A stretch of 24,259 nt of DNA from Collinsella sp. Lineage in GTDB: Bacteria > Actinomycetota > Coriobacteriia > Coriobacteriales > Coriobacteriaceae. Shown piece after piece: positions 1 through 6,187 of this stretch. Under the pieces are notes generated by a model. The model saw nothing but the letters and a program-made list of their open reading frames with translations. It searched no databases and was not told the DNA's origin. The first letter of the stretch is position 1; each line of letters starts with the position of its first letter. Both the position numbers and the translations under genes were made by a program. The stretch is from assembly GCA_019419545.1 (NCBI GenBank), contig DXZT01000039.1:1-24259 (forward strand). Reading direction: 5' to 3'.

Positions 1-54
1 CGGGTGGTTTCTGATGCGGCGCGCTGCGCGCCCCGCACAGGCTAAAGCCTTTAA

Positions 55-279
55 TTAAAGCGAACAGAACTCCGCCGTGTCGGAAAAATCAAAGGGCGAA
101 ACGGGGCCGCCTACTGGGATGCCTGGGCAACACGCGACAAGGGCGAATTCGGACACAGCACCTATATGGTCACTGTCTACACCAAAGACGGAATTAAGGA
201 CAATGTTGACGATTTCGCGTCATCCAAACTCGGCATCCCCAAAACAACCAAACCCGCCAGCCCAGATGAAATTCTGTAG
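55..279 (+). pseudogene. C-terminal remnant of an unrecognised protein
   Basis: An open frame runs without a stop from 55 to the TAG at 277-279. It encodes a protein-like C-terminus containing AAYWDAWATRDKGEFGH and ending SKLGIPKTTKPASPDEIL. The same frame has stops at 43-45 and 52-54, and there is no ATG, GTG or TTG with a ribosome-binding site inside it, so no intact gene can be read. A strong terminator stem follows about 50 bases later at 333-370, as expected for the 3' end of a real gene. The amino-acid composition, with evenly spread Trp, Tyr and charged residues, looks more protein-like than the overlapping 71-residue frame at 77-292. I do not recognise the family. It may be a decayed gene or the 3' end of one whose upstream part was deleted or frameshifted. 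Confidence 0.45.
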
Positions 280-332
280 AGGTGCCCATTAACATGCCGC
301 TCAACGATCACAACAACATCGAGCTCGTCCCC

Positions 333-370
333 ACCGCCACAAAGGTGCCTGTCCCCTTTGTGGCGGTTTT
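333..370 (+). terminator. Rho-independent terminator after the 55-279 remnant
   Basis: Perfect stem ACCGCCACAAAGG (333-345) with CCTTTGTGGCGGT (355-367) and a 9-base loop, followed by a run of T on the plus strand. This is a classic intrinsic terminator for rightward transcription. Confidence 0.8.
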
Positions 371-373
371 CGA

Positions 374-405
374 CAAAAAGAAGCCGCCCCGATAACAGAG
401 GCGGC
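374..405 (-). terminator. Leftward terminator in repeat copy A
   Basis: GCCGCC (383-388) pairs with GGCGGC (400-405) across an 11-base loop. On the minus strand the stem is followed by TTCTTTTTG, so it reads as an intrinsic terminator for leftward transcription, back to back with the rightward one at 333-370. Confidence 0.55.
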
Positions 406-583
406 ATCAAGCAAGCCTATTTATTAGCGTCCCTCAAGACCCAACGAAAACGCAGCGATGGAATCGAGAACCGACAATAGCCCGTTCGCACAGATAGAGG
501 CGGAGATTCAAGGTCAGAGTCCGGCTTAAACGGCTTAGCTATCGCACGTCACAACGTTCTCGTCGTCCTCCCTATCGTATTTA

Positions 584-628
584 TAGTGCTTACTGTGAAA
601 ATAGTGAGTTTAGTGAGAATAGTATCGC
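584..628. repeat. Five-unit array with a 9-bp period (TAGTG)
   Basis: TAGTG or a one- to two-base variant begins at 584, 593 (CTGTG), 602, 611 and 620 (TAGTA), exactly 9 bases apart. The array lies about 190 bases upstream of the start at 820. The regular period suggests cooperative protein-binding sites. The stretch 280-819 otherwise holds the terminator repeat (331-455) and an inverted repeat (651-700); I see no gene in it. Confidence 0.55.
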
Positions 629-650
629 TCAAGACTCGTGAACTGAATTA

Positions 651-700
651 TTGACCTCTCGCCCAGAATGAGTGGGGCAAATATTCCTATTAGAGGTCAA
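651..700. repeat. Inverted repeat TTGACCTCT / AGAGGTCAA
   Basis: Perfect 9-base arms at 651-659 and 692-700, separated by 32 bases, lie between the 9-bp-period array and the start of the 820-1467 gene. It could be a paired operator or a hairpin in the leader. The left arm begins with a -35-like TTGACC, but I see no convincing -10 at the right distance. Confidence 0.45.
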
Positions 701-819
701 ATCGAAGCCCAATAGGGCCTTTTCGCCCCGTCATTTCGACCGATCGCTTTCTTTTGAATATTGTCGTAAGCTGGTATCACTTATCTTAATGAATGCATAC
801 TGTTTGCGAGGTACCCGCC

Positions 820-1467
820 GTGAAACGCTCCACCTATATCGGCCTGCTCGTCTTAGCGTTTGCGATTACCGCAGTCGGCGTAGGAATTATCTATCTCGCA
901 TTTCTCCCTGCCTCGGCAACGCAGGCGGCGGTTGAAACCGTAAGCTACCCCATCGAAATCCTCACCGATATCGTCAAACCCGATTCGATCACCGTCGATT
1001 TCGACGGTACGCCCGCAGCGCTTGGGGTCAGTAACTATCCCCGAATCGAACTTGGAGCCACGCGCTATACCCAAGATGAGCAGCTTATCGGTAAGGCAAC
1101 CAGTTTACTCAAAGGCAAGACGTTTAAGCGGTGGTACGGCGCCGCAACATATCGAGCCAAGAACGGCCAAATGGTTGGCGGGTATCATTCGACCCTTGAG
1201 CTCGATGCGGCAAACGGGAGCAAATTGTGCAACGTCTCATACGACCCCGGCTGCGTGGACAATGAAGGACCGGGGGTCTATATCTCGGATGGCGACGTAA
1301 TCTACGTCATGGAGGGCGACCAGACGGCAGTCGTCGATTTTATGGATCGGTGTACCGAGGATGCCTACGAACAAACCTGCGAACCCGATCCGCAGACAGC
1401 GCGCAACAGTGGCTCGGCACGCACTTGGCTATTTGACGATGAAATAACCTGGACCCCATCGAAATAA
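820..1467 (+). CDS. Membrane-anchored or secreted hypothetical protein
   Basis: Unrecognised protein of 215 residues. A GTG start at 820 is chosen because GAGG lies 8 bases upstream; the in-frame ATG at 793 has no ribosome-binding site. The N-terminus is KRSTY followed by a hydrophobic segment of about 24 residues, so it is a signal anchor or an uncleaved or lipid-free signal peptide. The remaining ~180 residues are polar and acidic and would lie outside the cell. Two closely spaced Cys pairs (LCNVSYDPGC and RCTEDAYEQTC) could form disulfides. The gene stands alone, is lower in GC than the rest of the window by eye, and is flanked by the two terminator repeats, which suggests an acquired cassette. 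No catalytic motif is visible, so no function is assigned. Confidence 0.7.
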   Translation: MKRSTYIGLLVLAFAITAVGVGIIYLAFLPASATQAAVETVSYPIEILTDIVKPDSITVDFDGTPAALGVSNYPRIELGATRYTQDEQLIGKATSLLKGKTFKRWYGAATYRAKNGQMVGGYHSTLELDAANGSKLCNVSYDPGCVDNEGPGVYISDGDVIYVMEGDQTAVVDFMDRCTEDAYEQTCEPDPQTARNSGSARTWLFDDEITWTPSK

Positions 1468-1518
1468 GGACCCGCCGGGCAGGCACCTTTGTGGTGGTTT
1501 CGGCTCCGATGTTCCACT

Positions 1519-1660
1519 GTCTCGATCTGTAACATCTAGCGGCCCTTTTCGATCCTAGATGTTACAGATTGAGATGAAATGATCGGCGGCGATCGTTTGT
1601 CTCAATCTGTAACAACCGCTCGTCAAATAGGGGCCCAGATGTTACAGGTCGAGACAAACG
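1519..1660. repeat. Four alternating copies of a GTCTCRAYCTGTAACA motif
   Basis: Copies lie at 1519-1539 (+), 1555-1574 (-), 1599-1614 (+) and 1637-1655 (-). The first pair forms an inverted repeat with arms ending in ACATCTAG. The second pair extends to 21-base arms (1594-1614 and 1640-1660) with two mismatches. This paired, alternating arrangement resembles REP/BIME-type palindromic units. The gene-free stretch 1468-1879 holds this array, repeat copy B and the hairpin at 1791-1864; I see no gene in it. Confidence 0.75.
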
Positions 1661-1661
1661 G

Positions 1662-1700
1662 AACCACCGCAAAGGCGCCTACCCCTTCATGGTGGTTTTC
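1662..1700 (+). terminator. Rightward terminator in repeat copy B
   Basis: AACCACC (1662-1668) pairs with GGTGGTT (1691-1697), with a partly mismatched inner stem ending AAAGG/CCTT and a T run after it. It is the diverged counterpart of 333-370 and probably ends transcripts from the 820-1467 gene. Confidence 0.5.
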
Positions 1701-1783
1701 GACAAAAGAAGCCGCCCCGATAACAGAGGCGGCATCAAGCAAGTCTATTTATTAGCGTCCCTCAAGACCCAACGAGAACGCAG
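1664..1783. repeat. Double-terminator direct repeat, copy B
   Basis: Second copy of the 331-455 repeat. Its distal 53 bases differ from copy A at two positions by eye. It lies between the 820-1467 gene and the convergent hydratase gene, so it can end transcripts from both sides. Confidence 0.8.
1701..1733 (-). terminator. Leftward terminator downstream of the hydratase gene
   Basis: GCCGCC (1711-1716) and GGCGGC (1728-1733) form a stem. On the minus strand it is followed by TTCTTTTGTC. It lies about 150 bases past the hydratase stop codon. Confidence 0.5.
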
Positions 1784-1790
1784 AAATGTA

Positions 1791-1864
1791 GCCCGGGGCT
1801 TACCCTTTCCCGAACGCGACCCTCGCGAAGCGCGTGAGCGGGCGGGAAAGGGTAAGCCCCGGGC
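1791..1864 (-). terminator. Large hairpin just after the hydratase stop
   Basis: Perfect 22-base arms (1791-1812 and 1843-1864, GCCCGGGGCTTACCC core) enclose a 30-base loop that can itself partly pair (CTCGCG with CGCGTGAG, one bulge). It begins 16 bases beyond the hydratase stop. No T run follows on either strand, so it may protect a 3' end or be a palindromic repeat rather than a simple terminator. Confidence 0.6.
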
Positions 1865-1879
1865 GGACAATTAAGTGCG

Positions 1880-4318
1880 TTACTCGGCAGCGGCCTTGAA
1901 CTTGTTGTAGTTGATCAGGCAGCCGGCCTTGACGATGGCACGCTCCTCTGCCGTCATATCGGCAATGTAGAGCTCAATCTGCTCGACCGCACCGTCGGCG
2001 CGCACCACGTAGGCGGCGATGTCCTTTAGGTCACCGTCGAGCGCGGCACGGATACCCGGCACAAAGACATAGTCGCCCACCTCAAAGCTGGGCTCGGCCT
2101 CCATCTGGAAGGGCACCATGCCCCAGTTCATCACGTTGGAGCGATAGCGCTTAGTGGCGTACTCGTGGACGATGTTTGCCAGACCGCCAATTACGCGCTG
2201 GCAGCTCGCGGCCTGCTCGCGGGCAGAGCCATCGCCCGGCTTCTTGGCGTAGAGCATGGAGCCGTACTCGGTTGCCCTGGCATCGGCCGCGACACCCGCG
2301 CCGGCCAACGCCTCAAACACACCGGCAAGCTCGGCATCGAGCGCGGACAGATCGCCCGCGGACTCACCGGCAACGCGGCGCTTCTCCACGGCGTCGACCT
2401 CCTTGGAGCGACCCACGTAGGCAGGGTCGCGGCGGCTGAGCGTAAACTCGGCCAGACCCAGCGGGTTGGAGCGGAAGGAGCTCGTCTCGCCCGAGGGAAT
2501 GAGCTCGTCGGTCGTGGTGACCGGATCCATGATCTTGGAGCACACCTTGAGCAGGATGTCGTCGCCGAGAGGCTCCATCGCGGGCCACGGCTTGATGTTG
2601 GGACCCTCGACAAGCTCGTCGGCAGGCTCCGCCTTGCCAAAGCCCCAGTACACACGCTTTTTGTACGGCGCGTCGTCAAAGGTGTACTCGCAGGCCTCGT
2701 CCCAAGTCTCCTCGGGCAGGTCGGTCGCCGGCGTCAGAACGCCGCCGTTGGCAGCCGTCGCCGCAATGGAGCGGGCGTCCATCAGGGCCACGGCGCTCAG
2801 CTGGCCATTACCCGGCTTGGAACCCTCGCGATTGGGGAAGTTGCGCGTAGTGTGGCGGATCGAAAGGCCGTTGTTGGCAGGCGTGTCGCCGGCGCCAAAG
2901 CACGGACCGCAGAACGCCGTGCGCACGATCGCGCCAGCCTCCATGAGGTCGTAGATATAGCCGCGGCGTGTAAGCTCGAGTGCCACGGGCTGGCTCGTGG
3001 GATAAACCGACAGCGAGAACTCGCCGCAGCCGGTGTTGGCGCCCTTGAGCACGCGGGCAGCCTGGACCACGGAATCGTAGTTGCCGCCCGAGCAGCCGGC
3101 GATAACGCCCTGCTGCACGTGCAGTTTGCCGTCGGCGATCTTGTCGAGCAGGCTAAAGTGCGTCTTGCCCTCGCCGATCTTGGCGGCCTCGAGTTCCACC
3201 TCGTGCAGGATGTCCTCGAGATTCTCGTTGAGCTCGTCAATCTCGAAGCCGTTGGAAGGATGGAACGGCAGCGCGATCATGGGCTTGACGCTCGACAGAT
3301 CGACCTCGACGCAGCCGTCGTAGTAGGCGACATCGGCGGGCTTGAGCTCGCGGTAGTCGTCGCCGCGGCCGTGCATGGTCAAAAACGCGTGTGTGTCCTC
3401 GTCGGTAGCCCAGATGCTCGACAGGCAGGTGGTCTCGGTGGTCATGACATCGACGCCGTTGCGGTAGTCGGTCGTCATGTTCGCGATACCCGGGCCCACA
3501 AACTCCATGACCTTGTTCTTGACGTAGCCCTTGGCAAAGACGGCGCGGATGATGGCGAGCGCCACGTCGTGCGGGCCGACGCCGGGGCGCGGGGCACCCG
3601 TGAGGTAGATGGCCACGACGCCGGGATAGGCGACATCGTAGGTGTCGCGCAGCAGCTGCTTTGCCAGCTCGCCTCCGCCCTCGCCCACGGCCATGGTGCC
3701 CAGGGCGCCATAGCGGGTGTGCGAGTCGGAACCCAGAATCATCTTGCCGCAACCGGCGAAGTTCTCGCGCATAAAGGAGTGAATGACGGCGATATGGGGC
3801 GGAACGAAGATGCCGCCGTACTTCTTGGCCGCGGAAAGGCCAAAGACATGGTCATCCTCGTTGATGGTGCCGCCCACGGCGCACAGCGAGTTGTGGCAGT
3901 TGGTGAGCACGTAAGGCAGCGGGAACTGCTCCATGCCCGAGGCGCGCGCCGTCTGGATGATGCCAACGAAGGTGATGTCGTGGCTCGCCATGGCGTCGAA
4001 GCGAATCTTGAGTGCCTCTGGGTCGCCAGACGTATTGTGTGCCTGGAGGATCGAATACGCGATGGTGCCGCGCTTGGCATCTTCAGGCGTCTGCGTAATA
4101 CCGCGCTCGGCAGCCTCGGCCGCAGGCACAACCTCGCTGCCGCCGCGCAGGTAGATGCCGTCCTCGTACAGCTTAACCATACTGTCTCCCACTCTGCCCG
4201 AAAGGCTCGGGCGCATAGCATACATTCGTTCAATATCGTGCCATAGAACGGTTGCCAGCGGGTTACGAATCTGCACGTTCACTTTATCTCGGTAAAGCAT
4301 AGGACGAGCACCTCGCAT
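1880..4318 (-). CDS. Aconitase-superfamily [4Fe-4S] hydratase
   Basis: Large hydro-lyase of the aconitase superfamily, about 812 residues. The three expected cluster cysteines are visible: C409 in AGCSGGNYDS, and C470 and C473 in FCGPCFGAGD. Other family-like segments are GSDSHTRYGALGT in the N-terminal half and VGDYVFVPGIRAAL in the C-terminal swivel domain. The sequence looks closer to the YbhJ-like hydratase branch than to classical AcnA or AcnB, so the substrate is uncertain; citrate/isocitrate isomerisation is possible. The ATG at 4318 is chosen because AGGAG sits 4 bases upstream. An ATG at 4300 (MLYRDK) is the alternative. The open frame extends to 4411 but runs into a dispersed repeat. 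It is monocistronic, with hairpins downstream. Confidence 0.85.
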   Translation of the reverse strand: MRGARPMLYRDKVNVQIRNPLATVLWHDIERMYAMRPSLSGRVGDSMVKLYEDGIYLRGGSEVVPAAEAAERGITQTPEDAKRGTIAYSILQAHNTSGDPEALKIRFDAMASHDITFVGIIQTARASGMEQFPLPYVLTNCHNSLCAVGGTINEDDHVFGLSAAKKYGGIFVPPHIAVIHSFMRENFAGCGKMILGSDSHTRYGALGTMAVGEGGGELAKQLLRDTYDVAYPGVVAIYLTGAPRPGVGPHDVALAIIRAVFAKGYVKNKVMEFVGPGIANMTTDYRNGVDVMTTETTCLSSIWATDEDTHAFLTMHGRGDDYRELKPADVAYYDGCVEVDLSSVKPMIALPFHPSNGFEIDELNENLEDILHEVELEAAKIGEGKTHFSLLDKIADGKLHVQQGVIAGCSGGNYDSVVQAARVLKGANTGCGEFSLSVYPTSQPVALELTRRGYIYDLMEAGAIVRTAFCGPCFGAGDTPANNGLSIRHTTRNFPNREGSKPGNGQLSAVALMDARSIAATAANGGVLTPATDLPEETWDEACEYTFDDAPYKKRVYWGFGKAEPADELVEGPNIKPWPAMEPLGDDILLKVCSKIMDPVTTTDELIPSGETSSFRSNPLGLAEFTLSRRDPAYVGRSKEVDAVEKRRVAGESAGDLSALDAELAGVFEALAGAGVAADARATEYGSMLYAKKPGDGSAREQAASCQRVIGGLANIVHEYATKRYRSNVMNWGMVPFQMEAEPSFEVGDYVFVPGIRAALDGDLKDIAAYVVRADGAVEQIELYIADMTAEERAIVKAGCLINYNKFKAAAE

Positions 4319-4327
4319 CACTCTCCT

Positions 4328-4431
4328 GACAAGGAGTGTCCCAAAGTGCCGGCACAAAAGGAACGTCCCCAACTGCCAAGTGCCGCAAGAGTGTCCCCTT
4401 TGACTAGTCATTTAAGAACGTCCCCAATGAC
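4328..4431. repeat. Cluster of dispersed AAGGAACGTCCCC-type repeats
   Basis: Four related units lie just upstream of the hydratase: ACAAGGAGTGTCCC (4330-4343), GGCACAAAAGGAACGTCCCC (4351-4370, followed by AACTGCC), GAGTGTCCCC and AGAACGTCCCC. A close relative is at 24131-24159, with shorter ones at 12553-12579 and 17989-18000. The rest of 4319-4624 carries two hairpins and no gene. Confidence 0.7.
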
Positions 4432-4514
4432 TACCCTACCGTATCCGGAGCAAGGCAACGCCGCAGGCAGAGGACGGGCAGCGAGCGCCGTCCAGAACGT
4501 ACAAGTTGGCATGA

Positions 4515-4555
4515 AAAAGGCAAGGCATAGACCTTCTGGTCATGCCTTGCCTTTT
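4515..4555. terminator. Bidirectional terminator after hspR
   Basis: Perfect arms AAAAGGCAAGGCAT (4515-4528) and ATGCCTTGCCTTTT (4542-4555), with an inner GACC/GGTC stem and a TTCT loop. A/T runs on both sides allow termination in both directions. It ends the leftward chaperone operon. Confidence 0.85.
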
Positions 4556-4597
4556 GAATGACAAATTGTCGCTCTGGGCGGCGCGCAGCGTCGGCCC

Positions 4598-4625
4598 GTT
4601 ACGCGGTTTGGCAAAACCGCGTAAC
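4598..4625 (-). other. Hairpin touching the hspR stop codon
   Basis: GTTACGCGGTTT (4598-4609) and AAACCGCGTAAC (4614-4625) form a perfect 12-bp stem with a GGCA loop, starting at the last base of the hspR stop codon. No T run follows on the minus strand, so it is more likely a stabilising 3' structure than a terminator. Confidence 0.6.
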
Positions 4626-5041
4626 TACAAATCCCCGCCGGCGCCCAGCAGCTTGCGCATGACTTGCTCGGGGTTGACTGAGCCGTCGCGCGGGGCTAAG
4701 GCAGTGATCTTCTTCTGCATCTTGTACTCGTGCAGCTCGTCCTCGAGCTGGCGCACGCGGGCGCGGAGCTTTTCGTTCTCGCGCTCGCGCTCCTCGGCAC
4801 GCTCCTTCATATCGAGAATGCGCACCACGCCGGCAAGGTTGATGCCCTCGTCAGTCAGCTGGTTGATGAGCTCCAGGCGCTCGATATCGGCACGCGAATA
4901 CAGACGCGTGTTGCCGCCCGAGCGCTGGGGGTTCACCAGGCCCTTGGACTCGTAGACGCGCAGAGTCTGCGGATGCATGCCGGTCAGCTCGGCCGCCACG
5001 CTGATCATGTACAGCGGTTTGTTCCTATTGTCCTCGGCCAT
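4625..5041 (-). CDS. hspR: MerR-family heat-shock repressor HspR
   Basis: HspR represses the dnaK operon and is thought to sense free DnaK. The 138-residue protein has a MerR-type winged helix-turn-helix in residues 11-80: YMISVAAELTGMHPQTLRVY, then GLVNPQRSGGNTRLYS, then DIERLELINQLTDEGINLAG. A strongly charged coiled coil of about 35 residues follows, rich in Glu and Arg, as in other HspR proteins. It is the last gene of dnaK-grpE-dnaJ-hspR, 72 bases after dnaJ, the usual actinobacterial order. The ATG at 5041 has a weak AGG 6 bases upstream. I found no full CTTGAGT-N7-ACTCAAG operator before dnaK, so its target site in this organism is undetermined. Confidence 0.9.
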   Translation of the reverse strand: MAEDNRNKPLYMISVAAELTGMHPQTLRVYESKGLVNPQRSGGNTRLYSRADIERLELINQLTDEGINLAGVVRILDMKERAEERERENEKLRARVRQLEDELHEYKMQKKITALAPRDGSVNPEQVMRKLLGAGGDL

Positions 5042-5113
5042 GCTACCTGACCCCTTTCCGTCTCGTTATCGTCCATCATAAGCCCGCGGGCGCGGGCGTG
5101 CGCCACGACCGCC

Positions 5114-6079
5114 CTAGTACGTCGCCTTGTAACGGTTGACCTTCTCGCGATAGTCGCGTGTGTCGGCCTCGCGCAGCTTGGTCATGGCATCGCGCTCGTC
5201 ATCGGATAGGTTCGTGGGAACCTGCACCTTGATCTCGACAAGCAGTGCACCGGTGCGCCCGCGATGCTTAACGTCAGGCGCACCCATCTCTTTAAAGCGG
5301 AACTTCTTGCCCGTCTGGGTACCCGCGGGCACCTTTAGACGAACCGTCGCACCGCCGGGCGTCGGCACGTCAACCGTGCAGCCAAGCGCCGCCTCATAGA
5401 CCGAGACCGGTACCTCCATGGTCACGTCGGCACCTTTACGCTTAAACAGTGGATGCTCCTCCACGTGCGTGGTCACGACCAGGTCGCCGCGCTCGCCGCC
5501 GGCAACGCCATACTCGCCGCGACGCTTGTAGCGCAGCTTGCCACCGTCGACCGCGCCCGCAGGCACCGAGACCGTAATGGTCTGTTGCTCGCCCGTCGAG
5601 GGAATGCGGTAGGTGACCTTGTGCGTCACGCCGCGAAACGCGTCCTCGGCCGAAACATCGACGGTCAGCGACAGGTCGCCGCCCTTGCGAGCGCGGCTGC
5701 GACCCGCGCCGGCGCCGGCAGCGCCCGCAGCCCCGGCAAAGCCCGAGCCCCAATCGCTACCCCAGGCGCCGTTGCCGCTAAAGATGCTGTCGAAGATGTC
5801 GCCCCAGCCGCTGGCACCTGCGCCGGCACCGTAGCCGCCGCCATACGCGCCGCCTGCGCCCGGCATGCCGCCAAACATGAGCATCTGGTCGTACTCTTTG
5901 CGCTTCTTCTCGTCCGAAAGCGTCTCGTAGGCCTCGCTGATCTCCTTGAACTTGGCCTCGTCGCCGCCGGCATCGGGGTGATATTTTTGCGCGAGCTTGC
6001 GAAACGCGCTCTTGATCTCTTTGTCGGAGGCGCTCTTGGATACGCCCAGGATGTCATAGAAGGTTTTGCCTGCAGCCAT
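5114..6079 (-). CDS. dnaJ: DnaJ-family co-chaperone without zinc finger (CbpA-like)
   Basis: J-domain co-chaperone that stimulates the DnaK ATPase and hands it substrates. It has 321 residues from the ATG at 6079, which has AGGAG 6 bases upstream; the longer frame adds only 11 residues. The J domain is at residues 6-68 with HPD at 34-36. A Gly/Ala/Phe-rich linker follows at about 75-135. Two beta-rich C-terminal substrate-binding domains come next, including the PAGTQTGKKFRFKEMGAP segment. The four CxxCxGxG repeats of classical DnaJ are absent; only one Cys is present, so this is a class B (CbpA-type) J protein. A classical DnaJ may be encoded elsewhere, as is common in actinobacteria. A hairpin separates it from grpE. 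Confidence 0.9.
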   Translation of the reverse strand: MAAGKTFYDILGVSKSASDKEIKSAFRKLAQKYHPDAGGDEAKFKEISEAYETLSDEKKRKEYDQMLMFGGMPGAGGAYGGGYGAGAGASGWGDIFDSIFSGNGAWGSDWGSGFAGAAGAAGAGAGRSRARKGGDLSLTVDVSAEDAFRGVTHKVTYRIPSTGEQQTITVSVPAGAVDGGKLRYKRRGEYGVAGGERGDLVVTTHVEEHPLFKRKGADVTMEVPVSVYEAALGCTVDVPTPGGATVRLKVPAGTQTGKKFRFKEMGAPDVKHRGRTGALLVEIKVQVPTNLSDDERDAMTKLREADTRDYREKVNRYKATY

Positions 6080-6152
6080 CGTAGCTCCTCTCCTGTTACG
6101 TCCGCCGTCCATGCAGACGACGGCTCATGCTTTCATATGGCACTAGGCCAGA

Positions 6153-6182
6153 AAGGGCCCCGGGTGTTGCCCCGGGGCCCTT
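6153..6182 (-). terminator. Hairpin between grpE and dnaJ
   Basis: Perfect 12-bp arms AAGGGCCCCGGG (6153-6164) and CCCGGGGCCCTT (6171-6182) with a 6-base loop, immediately after the grpE stop. On the minus strand TTTC follows, a short T run. It probably acts as a partial terminator that lowers dnaJ-hspR transcription relative to dnaK-grpE. Confidence 0.65.
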
Positions 6183-6187
6183 CTCAA

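Larger units (their letters stand above)
331..455. repeat. Double-terminator direct repeat, copy A
   Basis: About 125 bases are repeated at 1664-1783. From the GCCGCC stem to the final CGCAG the two copies differ at only a few positions; the first 40 bases are more diverged. Each copy holds a rightward terminator, then a leftward one, then a conserved tail containing TATTTATTAGCGTCCC. The two copies flank the only intact gene at this edge (820-1467). Confidence 0.8.

Noticed and set aside
455..528. Possible 23-codon open frame with ATG at 457
   Set aside because: No ribosome-binding site and no support beyond being open.
1689..1874. 61-residue open frame MVVFDKRSRP...
   Set aside because: Lies wholly within the terminator repeat and the 22-bp hairpin; the sequence is explained by those structures.
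2165..4246. 693-residue open frame opposite the hydratase gene
   Set aside because: Antisense shadow of a clear aconitase-family gene in high-GC DNA; it lacks recognisable domains and is rich in Arg, Gly and His as such shadows are.
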